NCBI RefSeq assembly: GCF_013426915.1
Contig: NZ_AP023181.1
Coordinates: 868,001 to 932,000, forward strand
DNA length: 64,000 nucleotides
Origin: Paraburkholderia sp. PGU19
GTDB taxonomy: Bacteria; Pseudomonadota; Gammaproteobacteria; Burkholderiales; Burkholderiaceae
Direction: 5' to 3'
Notes under the pieces: model-generated
Database searches by the model: none
Told to the model about the DNA's origin: nothing
Seen by the model: the letters and a program-made list of their open reading frames with translations, nothing else
Shown here: one piece after another, positions 34,563-42,955 of the stretch
Position numbering within the stretch: position 1 is the first letter of the stretch
How the letters are laid out: each line of letters starts with the position of its first letter
Position numbers and translations under genes: made by a program

Positions 34563-34623
34563 GATGCGCTCCTCACATGGACGCGGCCCGCACAGGCCGA
34601 GTTGAACAAGACGGCCCGCCGGC

Positions 34624-35103
34624 TCAGGCGAGGTTCGCCTTGTCGAGGCCGAACGCCTTGTCCCACGATCCCGGCACGAACTTGAACGCCACGTTTGCGC
34701 GGTTCCAGGCGTTGATGGCCATGACTTCGAATGTCAGGTCCGACAGTTCCTTTTCCGAGAACTGGCCGCGCACGCGCTCGTAGATGTCGTCAGGCACGCC
34801 GTGTTCGGGCAATGTGGTCAGCACTTCCGTCCATGCGAGCGCGGCACGTTCGCGCGGCGAGAACAGCGTCGACTCGCGCCAGGTCGCCACATGATGGAGG
34901 CGCAGCGCGCGCTCGCCGTGAATGGTCGCTTCTTTCACGTGCATGTCGAGGCAAAAGCCGCAACCGTTGATCTGCGATGCGCGAATGTTGACGAGATCGC
35001 GGATCGGTTCTTCGATCGCGCAGTCCTTCAGCAGGTTGCTGAACTCGATGAACTTCTTCGATAGCTCGGGCGATTCGTGAAAGTAATTGATACGTTGAGT
35101 CAT
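34624..35103 (-). CDS. Carboxymuconolactone-decarboxylase-family (AhpD-like) protein
   Basis: A 159-residue all-helical protein starting MTQRINYFHESPELSKKFIE. It has the AhpD-type redox motif GCGFCLDMHV (CxxC followed by His), indicating peroxidase-type disulfide chemistry and not true decarboxylation. AGGAG precedes ATG 35103. It is encoded right behind an ECF41-type sigma factor; in that sigma family, linkage to a carboxymuconolactone decarboxylase, oxidoreductase or epimerase gene is the rule, and that gene is the main target. Confidence 0.92.
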   Translation of the reverse strand: MTQRINYFHESPELSKKFIEFSNLLKDCAIEEPIRDLVNIRASQINGCGFCLDMHVKEATIHGERALRLHHVATWRESTLFSPRERAALAWTEVLTTLPEHGVPDDIYERVRGQFSEKELSDLTFEVMAINAWNRANVAFKFVPGSWDKAFGLDKANLA

Positions 35104-35300
35104 GACTTCTCCTGGCGACGATGACGGATGCATCCGTGCGGCACGGATGCCGTTCGCGGTGGTGAACCGCACGTCGTCATGGTAGGTTCGCGACGCGCGC
35201 CGCGGTAGACCCGCGGACGGGCTCACGGTGTTGCCCAACCGGCACCAATCCCGCCATCAGGCGCTGGCGGGCGAAGTCATCGCAGCCGCGCGCAGCGCGC

Positions 35301-36182
35301 TCAGGGTTCGCCGTATGCTGCGGCGATGCGCGCCAGCTTGTCGGGATTGCGTTGGACGTGAATGCTGACGATGCGCTCGCCGTCCGTTTCGAAAGACATC
35401 GCCGATTCGAGCTTGCCTTCGATATAGCGCAACAGCGCGCTCTGACCGTTGAGCGTCACGAGCTTGACATGAACCCCGTCCGGAAAACGCCGCAATGTCG
35501 CGTAGAAAAGCTGGGCGATGCGCCGGCCGCCCACCATCGGCTTCGGAAAGCTCGTCACCTTGCCGCCGCCGTCGCCGACCAGGGTGGCGTCTTCGGCGAG
35601 GAATGCGTTGATGGCGTGGAAGTCCGCGCTCGCGAGCGCCTGCGCGAAGCTCTGCATCAACTGTCGATGCTTCTCGCGCGGCACGGCATAGCGCGGGCGC
35701 TCGTCACGCAGTTGCGCCTTCGCGCGGCTCACCAGCTGACGGCATGCGGACTCCGTCTTGCCGATCGCATCGGCAACCTCGTCATAGTCCGCGTCGAAGA
35801 CTTCGCGCAGCAGGAACGCGGCGCGTGCTTCGGGCGTGAGCCGTTCGAGCAGCATCAGGAACGCGACGGATACGTCGTCGGCACGCTCGGTCATCTCCTC
35901 CGGTGTCGCGGGCGAGTCGCTGATCTCGGGTTCGGGCAGCCAGATGCCCGTGTAGTGCTCGCGCTGGATTTTCGCGGCGCGCAGACGGTCGATGGACATG
36001 CGCGTCGTGACGGAGACGAGCCACGCTTCGGCGTTCTCGATGCTCGCGTGGTCGGCTGCATGCCAGCGCAGCCAGACGTCCTGCACGATGTCCTCGGCTT
36101 CGGCGACGGAACTGAGCATCCGGTAGGCGATTTTCTGCAGGCGCGGGCGAAGCTGGTTGAAGGCGTGGGCGTCGGCGTCCAT
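35301..36182 (-). CDS. ECF41-type RNA polymerase sigma factor with SnoaL-like C-terminal extension
   Basis: A 293-residue extracytoplasmic-function sigma factor. Region 2 (LQKIAYRMLSSVAEAEDIVQ) and region 4 (DADYDEVADAIGKTESACRQ) occupy residues 1 to about 165; the remainder is a SnoaL-like extension with DGGGKV and the C-terminal NPDKL motif. These two motifs mark ECF41, whose extension regulates activity in place of an anti-sigma factor. The start MDADAHAFNQLRP at 36182 gives the standard length; upstream in-frame residues are not family-like. Downstream lies the expected carboxymuconolactone-decarboxylase partner gene (197-bp gap). Confidence 0.92.
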   Translation of the reverse strand: MDADAHAFNQLRPRLQKIAYRMLSSVAEAEDIVQDVWLRWHAADHASIENAEAWLVSVTTRMSIDRLRAAKIQREHYTGIWLPEPEISDSPATPEEMTERADDVSVAFLMLLERLTPEARAAFLLREVFDADYDEVADAIGKTESACRQLVSRAKAQLRDERPRYAVPREKHRQLMQSFAQALASADFHAINAFLAEDATLVGDGGGKVTSFPKPMVGGRRIAQLFYATLRRFPDGVHVKLVTLNGQSALLRYIEGKLESAMSFETDGERIVSIHVQRNPDKLARIAAAYGEP

Positions 36183-36325
36183 AAGGTGCGTGGCCTCTCC
36201 CCTTCTCATCGAATGAAATGGGGCGAGACATGACAGAGCGGAGATGACAAAGCCGAAGTTTGCCATGGATGCGCCATGAGGATGGCAGATGGGGCACGGT
36301 TGATATGAAGATTTGGACAGACGGC

Positions 36326-36745
36326 TCAAGCCGCCGCGTCTTCGAGGAAGTCCGTGATCGCATCGCGGCTCGGCGTGAGGCCCCGCAGTTGAAGCAGCGC
36401 GCCCGGGTTGCCGCGATGATAAGTGCCATGCAGGCAGACATGAAGAACGATCTCGCCTCGCCGCATGCGCGCGGGCTTTCCGCTGGTGAAGACGAAATCC
36501 ACGGGCTGCTCGAAGTCGTGCTCCGTCATCGCGTTCACGTATGACGCGTACCAGTCGTCGGTTTCCCAGATGCCGTCTACAAGCGCGGCGAGTTCCGGCA
36601 CGTTTGCCGATCGCGGCGCCTGAAACGCGTGCGGCACACCCTGCAGATGATGCTGAAAAATCCGGTCGACTACATGGATGTGATCGAGGACGCGAAGCAT
36701 GAGCAAAGCATCTTCTTTGCTCAACTTATCGAAGTCGCGGCTCAC
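36326..36745 (-). CDS. DinB-like protein
   Basis: A 139-residue helical protein with the three-histidine metal pattern of the DinB/YfiT fold: the HIHVVDRIFQHHL helix and HVCLHGTYHRG near the C-terminus. Such proteins are probable thiol transferases or metal-dependent enzymes of unknown substrate. The start is uncertain: GTG 36745 is used, but the frame stays open another 28 codons upstream (reading WRPFDRGLCDVV and similar) without any ATG, GTG or TTG, so the N-terminal helix may be present but unstarted, or lost. It is followed by the sigma factor gene in the same direction (143 bp). Confidence 0.75.
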   Translation of the reverse strand: MSRDFDKLSKEDALLMLRVLDHIHVVDRIFQHHLQGVPHAFQAPRSANVPELAALVDGIWETDDWYASYVNAMTEHDFEQPVDFVFTSGKPARMRRGEIVLHVCLHGTYHRGNPGALLQLRGLTPSRDAITDFLEDAAA

Positions 36746-36846
36746 GACATCGCAGAGCCCGCGATCGAACGGGCGCCAATTCGCAGCTTGCCGTGCGCGT
36801 TGGCTTGCGGCATCTGTTCTGACGCCCGTTCACTACGTCACACGTA

Positions 36847-38007
36847 TCAGAACGCGTGACGCAGGCCAACCGTCACGGCAACCTGCGTATCCGTCGACGA
36901 CGGCGACAGCGTGTTGATCATCGCGTGCGAAAGCACCGAACCCGTCGGTGCGCCATGCACGCTCTGATAGACGCCTTCAAGGTAGAAGTCGGTGCGCTTG
37001 CTGAGCGCATAGTCGGATTGCAGCATCGCCGTATTCCATCCCGGCGACGAGCCGTTGTACGCGCCATGCGTGTATGTGTATGCGCCCGATACGCTCAAGG
37101 CCGGCGTCAGCGCGTATTTCGCGTTCACCTCGTAGTTATCGAGTCGTAACGAACCGGCCAGCGTTCCCGCCGACGAATCGTTCGCACCGAGATAGGTGCC
37201 CGTGCCGAACGAGAACACACCCGCCGCGTTGTCGATCTGCGAATGACTCCACACGAGGCCGACTGTCGCCGGGCCAAACGTGTAGTTGCCGCCGACCGAC
37301 CAGATGCGCTGCCGTTCCGCGATGAAGTTCGCGGTCGTATCCGACGACGTGGCCGCGCCGCTGCCGTTGCCCGCGTTGTTGAACTGCAGGTATCCGGCGG
37401 CGAGATTGACGGGGCCCATCGCATACGACACGCCGAAGCCATACGAGCGATTGTTCGCGAAGTCGCCTGCCTTGTTGCTGAAGCTATACATCGTTTCGAG
37501 CGTGACGCCGCTCCACGTCGGGCTGGTGTACTTGACCGAGTTGTTGATCACCACGGAATTCGCAGCCAGGTTGTCGTTCTCGAACGGATGCGCGGCCATG
37601 CTGCCGCCCCACGTGTTGAACTCGGCTGTCAGCGGCCCGACGAGGTCATTCATCACGTCGAACTGCCGGCCGAACGTCACCGTGCCGTACGGATCGCTTT
37701 GCAGGCCGACCCACGCCTGCGACCCGAAGGCACTGCCCGAAAATGCCTGCGCGCCGTTGTTCAGCAAGAAACCCTGTTCGAGCTTGAACACGGCATGCAA
37801 GCCGCCACCGAGATCTTCCGAACCCTTGAGCCCAAAGACCGTATTCTGCGTCGAGCTGCTCACCATCTGCCAGTTGCTGTGACCCTGCTGGTTATTGGTG
37901 TACACCAGACCAGTGTCGATAAGACCATAGAGCGTCACGCTGCTTTGCGCATGCGCGGAAGCGGTAAAAACTCCGAGTGTTGCGAGGGCGAGTAAAGATT
38001 TCTTCAT
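36847..38007 (-). CDS. Gram-negative general porin
   Basis: A 386-residue outer-membrane beta-barrel. The signal peptide is MKKSLLALATLGVFTASAHA, cleaved before QSSVTLYGLIDTG, the hallmark N-terminus of Burkholderiaceae trimeric porins. The final residues VTVGLRHAF end in Phe, as required for outer-membrane insertion. CGGAG precedes ATG 38007. The pore carries small hydrophilic solutes. It is transcribed alone; the upstream response regulator gene is 308 bp away. Confidence 0.95.
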   Translation of the reverse strand: MKKSLLALATLGVFTASAHAQSSVTLYGLIDTGLVYTNNQQGHSNWQMVSSSTQNTVFGLKGSEDLGGGLHAVFKLEQGFLLNNGAQAFSGSAFGSQAWVGLQSDPYGTVTFGRQFDVMNDLVGPLTAEFNTWGGSMAAHPFENDNLAANSVVINNSVKYTSPTWSGVTLETMYSFSNKAGDFANNRSYGFGVSYAMGPVNLAAGYLQFNNAGNGSGAATSSDTTANFIAERQRIWSVGGNYTFGPATVGLVWSHSQIDNAAGVFSFGTGTYLGANDSSAGTLAGSLRLDNYEVNAKYALTPALSVSGAYTYTHGAYNGSSPGWNTAMLQSDYALSKRTDFYLEGVYQSVHGAPTGSVLSHAMINTLSPSSTDTQVAVTVGLRHAF

Positions 38008-38315
38008 GTTGGTTTGGCTCCGTGATGTAGCTGTGAAGAGTTTTTTGGGCGCGCGATCATAAAAGAACGGACGATGGTTTGGCAACCTCGCACGCGCCAG
38101 ACTCGGCAGCGTCTTCATCATAGGAGTGTCAAAAACATCCGGCGCTGAAGGGCACAGTCGCGCAACGCAAAAGCAACGCATGCCGATGGCGGACTGCTTT
38201 CAGACAGATGAAAGTGCTTTTGTGAATGGCTGACAAGAAGAGCACAGACGCGTGCTCAAAAGCGAAAAGCGTATTGCAAGCTAACCACGCATTGCACGTG
38301 ATTAGCACGGACTGG

Positions 38316-38720
38316 CTATCCGTTCTTCGGCGCGGAAGAAATGTTTCGCCTGCGGCGACCATCGGCGGCGCGTTCGAGCAACAGCCGGTCCATTGCGGAC
38401 AGCAGATCCGTAGGGGCCAGCGGCTTGCGCAAAAAGCCGTCGTAATAGACGAACGCGGGCGGGCTCGGCTCGCCCGATACGAGAATGAACACGATCGCCG
38501 CCAGGTTCTGCTCGTTGCGCACGTGATGGCACAGCACGCTGCCTGACATCACGGGCATCCGCCAGTCCGCGACGACGACATCCACATCGCGCTCGCGCAG
38601 CATATCCAGCGCGGCGCGCCCATCTTCGGCGAGACAGGTCGCATAGCCATGCGCTTCGCACACGCCCTGCCACGCGTCCAGCGTTTCAACGTCATCATCT
38701 ACAAGCAGCACTGTCGGCAT
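38316..38720 (-). CDS. Single-domain response regulator (CheY-like)
   Basis: A 134-residue receiver domain without output. Acidic pocket residues are in LLVDDDVE, the phosphoacceptor Asp is in VVVADWRMPVMSG, and the conserved Lys in FLRKPL. A C-terminal basic tail (RRRRNISS) follows. It must act through protein-protein contacts or in a phosphorelay; no cognate kinase is adjacent. The nearest gene downstream is the porin, which might be an indirect target. Confidence 0.88.
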   Translation of the reverse strand: MPTVLLVDDDVETLDAWQGVCEAHGYATCLAEDGRAALDMLRERDVDVVVADWRMPVMSGSVLCHHVRNEQNLAAIVFILVSGEPSPPAFVYYDGFLRKPLAPTDLLSAMDRLLLERAADGRRRRNISSAPKNG

Positions 38721-38876
38721 ATCTGGCCTCGCTCATGACCATTAGATGCACTGCGCTCGCGTCCGCTTCGTGACGTTCAAGCGCGCCTGGATACATTGCT
38801 GTCGAAGGAAACCACAAGCCGGCGCCGCGTTCCGTTTCGAACCCGAAGATGCGCCGGCCCTACGATGCAACTCAAC

Positions 38877-39905
38877 TCATACGGGGAACGGATTGCGTTC
38901 CGCGAATCCTTCCTGATGCCAGTACGGGTACGCGGGCCGGACCTTGCTCGCTTCATCGAGCTTCGCGACCTGCTCTTGCGTGAGATTCCAGCCCACCGCG
39001 CCGAGGTTCTGACGCAATTGCTCTTCGTTGCGCGCGCCGATCAGCACTGTCGAAACAGTGGGCCGTTGCAGCAGCCAGTTCAATGCGATCTGCGGAATCG
39101 TCTTGCCCGTCTCTTCGGCGATCGCGTCCAGTGCATCGACGACGCGATACAGATACTCGTCGGGCACGGGCGGACCCATGTCGGCTGTCTTGTGCAAGCG
39201 GCTCTGGTCCGGCAGCGGCTGGCCGCGACGGATCTTGCCCGTCAGACGGCCCCAGCCCAGCGGACTCCATACGACGGCGCCCACGCCCTGGTCGATGCCA
39301 AGCGGCATCAGTTCCCATTCGTAGTCGCGTCCGATCAGCGAGTAATAGGTCTGGTTCGCCACGTAGCGCGGATAACCGTAACGGTCCGCGACATCGAGCG
39401 ACTTCTGCAGATGCCACCCGGAGAAATTCGACACGCCCGTGTAGCGGATCTTGCCCGCGCGCACGAGGTCGTTCAATGTGGAGAGCGTTTCCTCCACGGG
39501 CGTCTTCGCGTCGAAGCCATGCAACTGGAATAGATCGATATAGTCGGTTTGCAGACGCTTGAGCGCCGCATCGACCGCCTGGATCAGGTGGAAACGCGAC
39601 GAGCCGACGGCATTCGGATCGTTTTCATCGAAGCGAAACGTGGCCTTCGTCGAGATGATGGTCTTGTCGCGGCGCCCTTTCAATGCCTCGCCGAGAATCG
39701 ATTCCGATGCGCCGTTCGAATAGATGTCGGCGGTGTCGAACATCGTGACGCCGGCGTCGAGACAGACATCGATGAGCTTGCGTGCTTCGGCGACATCCGT
39801 CGCGCCCCACGCCTGAAAGAATTCGCCTTTGCCGCCGAAGGTGCCCGTGCCGAAGCTGAGTACGGGAACCTTGAATCCAGACGCGCCCAGGTGACGATAT
39901 TCCAT
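38877..39905 (-). CDS. Aldo/keto reductase
   Basis: A 342-residue NADPH-dependent oxidoreductase with the TIM-barrel fold. The catalytic tetrad is visible: Asp and Tyr in MFDTADIYSNGASE, Lys in TIISTKA, His in LFQLHGFD. The C-terminal segment VLIGARNEEQLRQNLGAV binds the cofactor phosphate. It reduces aldehydes or ketones; the group resembles YajO/Tas-type oxidoreductases. It is a single gene with no operon partner. Confidence 0.93.
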   Translation of the reverse strand: MEYRHLGASGFKVPVLSFGTGTFGGKGEFFQAWGATDVAEARKLIDVCLDAGVTMFDTADIYSNGASESILGEALKGRRDKTIISTKATFRFDENDPNAVGSSRFHLIQAVDAALKRLQTDYIDLFQLHGFDAKTPVEETLSTLNDLVRAGKIRYTGVSNFSGWHLQKSLDVADRYGYPRYVANQTYYSLIGRDYEWELMPLGIDQGVGAVVWSPLGWGRLTGKIRRGQPLPDQSRLHKTADMGPPVPDEYLYRVVDALDAIAEETGKTIPQIALNWLLQRPTVSTVLIGARNEEQLRQNLGAVGWNLTQEQVAKLDEASKVRPAYPYWHQEGFAERNPFPV

Positions 39906-40117
39906 GTTGGCCTCATTGATGAACCGGTTGAATGATGCGGACCGCTCGCAAGCTTCGATGCAAGCGCAAGGATCAGGTCGATAGACTACTCCATTGGCTC
40001 ATAGCGTGCAGGCGCATTGGCCGACGTCATTCAATTGAAAGAAGAACCATGCGGATATTCAGAATGAATACATGCATGCGAAAGAGATGAGCAAGCGCGG
40101 CGCCTGACCCGAATCAC

Positions 40118-40156
40118 AAAAAAACAAACGGGGCGCGCATCTCACTGCGCGCCCCG
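40118..40156 (-). terminator. Intrinsic terminator after sterol-desaturase-family gene
   Basis: A perfect 10-bp stem (CGGGGCGCGC and complement, 40129-40156) with an 8-base loop, followed on the minus strand by TTTGTTTTTTT. It starts 16 bases past the stop of the gene at 40172 and is the clearest rho-independent terminator in the window. Confidence 0.92.
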
Positions 40157-40171
40157 CTTCTCACGACTGCC

Positions 40172-41089
40172 TCAACCGTTGACGGTCTCGACCTCGCTAC
40201 GCACCGGCTTGCTCTTGCGACGCAGCTCTTCCGTCGTTTCGCCGCCGCCATCGGGCAGCCAGCCCGGCGGCTGGATCACGTGATTGATCGCGATCCACAC
40301 GCTCTTCGCCGTCACGACGTCGCGAATCAGCGTGGCCCAGTGCTCGAACTCGACGACGAACGGATTGCGCGACGTGGTCGGCGTGACGAGACCGTAGCGG
40401 CAGGGTTCCTCAGCGCGCTCTTCGACATAGGTGCCGAACAGACGATCGAAGATGATCAGCACGCCGCCGTAGTTCGCATCGAGGTACTCGACGTTCGAAG
40501 CGTGATGCACACGGTGCGCGGACGGCGTGTTGAACACATACTCGAGCCAGCCCAGCTTCGGCACCCACGTCGTATGCAGCCAGAACTGATACATCAGGTT
40601 CATGTAGAGCGTCAGCAGCACGACTTCAGGGCGCACGCCGAGGAACACGAGCGGCGTGAAGAAGATGGCCGAGCCCGTCAGCTTGCCTGTCACACCGAGC
40701 CGATAGGCCGTGGAAAGCGTCAACTGGTTCGGCGAGTGATGCACGGCATGCGTGGCCCAGAAGAAGCGCATACGGTGCGACGCGCGGTGATACCAGTAGT
40801 AGCAGAACTCCTGTCCGATGAAGAGCGCGAACACCATCACCGCGCTATTGATCGACACAGTGAAGAGGCGATGGTCCCACGCGAGGGCGAAAACCGGCGT
40901 CGCGAGCGAGAGCGGCAACAGCGCGAGCAGCTTGCGTCCGACCAGGTCGAACAGCGAAATCCAGACTTCGTACCATGCGAACGGGGTCGCGGTGCTGCGG
41001 TTTTTTCTGCTGAGCACGACTGCTTCGATCAACGACACGAATACGATGACGGCCGAAGCGTAAAGAGGGAGTTTTCCGAAGTGTTCCAT
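40172..41089 (-). CDS. Sterol desaturase/fatty-acid hydroxylase-family membrane enzyme
   Basis: A 305-residue integral-membrane di-iron enzyme with four to five helices. The histidine clusters expected for the family are present: HRASH, HAVHHSP and HRVHHAS, with a further His in FWLHTTW. Members hydroxylate or desaturate lipids or sterol-like substrates. Bacteria rarely make sterols, so hydroxylation of a fatty acid, hopanoid or carotenoid is more likely; the substrate is not readable. No ribosome-binding site is obvious before ATG 41089. The gene is monocistronic, ending at a strong terminator. Confidence 0.91.
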   Translation of the reverse strand: MEHFGKLPLYASAVIVFVSLIEAVVLSRKNRSTATPFAWYEVWISLFDLVGRKLLALLPLSLATPVFALAWDHRLFTVSINSAVMVFALFIGQEFCYYWYHRASHRMRFFWATHAVHHSPNQLTLSTAYRLGVTGKLTGSAIFFTPLVFLGVRPEVVLLTLYMNLMYQFWLHTTWVPKLGWLEYVFNTPSAHRVHHASNVEYLDANYGGVLIIFDRLFGTYVEERAEEPCRYGLVTPTTSRNPFVVEFEHWATLIRDVVTAKSVWIAINHVIQPPGWLPDGGGETTEELRRKSKPVRSEVETVNG

Positions 41090-41385
41090 GACGATGCCAT
41101 AACGGTTGTGGCGGGAGGTATCGTCTGCGGTGGGTTTGGATCAGTGCATCGCATCCGATATGCGCACTGTAGTGATGGCCGTCGTTACAGGCTATGCGGA
41201 AGTTATTTCACCCTATGTCACGGTGCCCGGCGCCTTATGGGACGGCGCTTTCGGGGGTTTTTGCGAAGCGCGGAAAATGGCCGCGGAAGGGCAAAAAAAT
41301 GCACCGCCTACGTCGTGCGAACGTCTTGCGAACGGTCGTGCCACTCAAAGGCGAATCGCTGCAACAACAACGATTCGCCGAAGCC

Positions 41386-42402
41386 TCAGCCCGCCATCGT
41401 CGCGCGCACCGTGTATTCGCCTTCCGGTACCGAGACCGCGAGCCGATCGAGCGACGCGTAGAAATCAGCAGGCAACGGCTCGACGGGATAGCCGCGTTTC
41501 TCCCACGCATCCAGACCGCCCTTCAACGCATGCGCATGCCGAATACCCTTGCGATGCAACTGCGCGATGATGCGCCGCGCCGTCGCCTCGCTCGGACAGA
41601 CGCAATACACGACGATGGGATGCGCGAGCAGCACGGCGTCGAGCTTGTCCGGCGAGTCGAGATCGAGCGGATAGGCGCCCGCGATCCGGTAAGCCTCTTG
41701 TTCGCGCACGCTACGCGGTCTTGCATCGAAGATCAGCGGTGGCGCGTCCGAGCGCATCATCGTGTCGAGCTGGTCGGGGCTGATGCGCGTCTTCGCGAGC
41801 AAGCGCCGGAATTGCACACGCCGCACCCAGCGGTACAGCAACACCGTCACGCAGATGGCAGCAAATGCGTCGAAGATCGTGCCGCCGTTGTGCCGCACCA
41901 GCAGCATCGCCTGCACGATCTCGTCATGCAGCGCCGCGCCGCCGAGCAGATACGCGCCCGTCCACAGCGACGCGCCGACGGCATCCCAGAACAGAAACAC
42001 GCTGGTCGCAATCGCCGTCGTGCCGAGCAGCGGCGCGGAAATCAGGCCGAGGCCGGGCAGGAACTTGGCGAGCGTGAGAATCGGCGCGCCATGCCGCTCG
42101 AAGACGCCGCGCGCCGTGCGCAGCGTCGTATCGAGCGACAGCGAAAAACGCACGAGCCCGTTCAGCAGCCGCCGGCCGCGCACGCGCCCGACGAAGAACC
42201 ACAGCGAATCGGCGAGCAGCGTCGCGCCGACGGCCGCGCAGAACACGGCTGCGTACGACACCTGCCCCATCGCCGCCATGGTCCCGGCGAGCATCAGCAT
42301 CGGCGCGGCCGGCACGGGCACGCCGAGTTGCGTGACCAGCACGCTGAGGAACACGGCCCACGGGCCGAGCGAAGCGGGGATAGCGGTGGGGAAATGCCAC
42401 AC
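41386..42402 (-). CDS. DedA-family membrane protein fused to rhodanese domain
   Basis: A 338-residue fusion. Residues 1 to about 205 are DedA/VTT-like: membrane helices, the motif GATLLADSLWFFVGRVRGRR, and GAPILTLAKFLPGLGLISAP with the conserved Gly/Arg-Pro region. Residues about 215-320 are a rhodanese domain with a catalytic-loop Cys in VYCVCPSEATARR. DedA proteins support lipid scrambling and membrane homeostasis; rhodanese moves sulfane sulfur. The fusion suggests sulfur handling tied to a membrane protein, but the role is unestablished. It is flanked by non-coding gaps on both sides. Confidence 0.88.
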   Translation of the reverse strand: MWHFPTAIPASLGPWAVFLSVLVTQLGVPVPAAPMLMLAGTMAAMGQVSYAAVFCAAVGATLLADSLWFFVGRVRGRRLLNGLVRFSLSLDTTLRTARGVFERHGAPILTLAKFLPGLGLISAPLLGTTAIATSVFLFWDAVGASLWTGAYLLGGAALHDEIVQAMLLVRHNGGTIFDAFAAICVTVLLYRWVRRVQFRRLLAKTRISPDQLDTMMRSDAPPLIFDARPRSVREQEAYRIAGAYPLDLDSPDKLDAVLLAHPIVVYCVCPSEATARRIIAQLHRKGIRHAHALKGGLDAWEKRGYPVEPLPADFYASLDRLAVSVPEGEYTVRATMAG

Positions 42403-42642
42403 GACAGCGGTCCTTTAAAGCATGGAGCGGGCGGCGTTCTGGCTGAACGGCGTCCATCGAATCGGTATTGCGCGCCGCCGATGCCGAAGCCGAAATCGAA
42501 GCCGGCCAGCAAGCGACGCCCGGCGATTCTAGACGGGATTGCGCGAGAACGTGTTCCTGCCGTACAACGCGCCGCCTGTTCTTCCATGCAAAAAGTAACG
42601 GATTTCACGGTCATTTCCGTGAAACCGCTTGCCGCTCCCGTG

Positions 42643-42954
42643 TCAGTCCGGGTCGGGCACCGTCATGCCGAGCAGCGCGGAACTGACCGACTTGCCGTGC
42701 GCATCGAGCGCCAGCGAGCGCGTGACGCCGCCGCCGAGCGCATCGCGCAGCACGAAATTGAACGCCGCGAGACGCGGCAATTCATGGCGCGTCACTTCGC
42801 CGTGCACGAAATCGGCCAGCCACGCCTTCACGTGCGCGGCGCTCAGATGGGCGCGCAAATGCTCGTAGTGACGCGCGTCGTGACAGATTACCGACACATT
42901 CAGCGTATTGCCCTTGTCGCCCGTGCGCGAGTGCGCGAGTTCGCGTAATTGCAT
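42643..42954 (-). CDS. AtuA-related small protein
   Basis: A 103-residue protein of the AtuA-related/DUF1446-associated family. It opens with the hallmark MQLRELAHSRTGDKGNTLNV, then a ferredoxin-like alpha/beta fold, and ends in VPDPD. It corresponds to the C-terminal domain of fused AtuA proteins and here is a separate gene. ATG 42954 lies one base after the stop of the AtuA gene, so the two products are likely partners in one complex. Confidence 0.88.
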   Translation of the reverse strand: MQLRELAHSRTGDKGNTLNVSVICHDARHYEHLRAHLSAAHVKAWLADFVHGEVTRHELPRLAAFNFVLRDALGGGVTRSLALDAHGKSVSSALLGMTVPDPD

Positions 42955-42955
42955 G

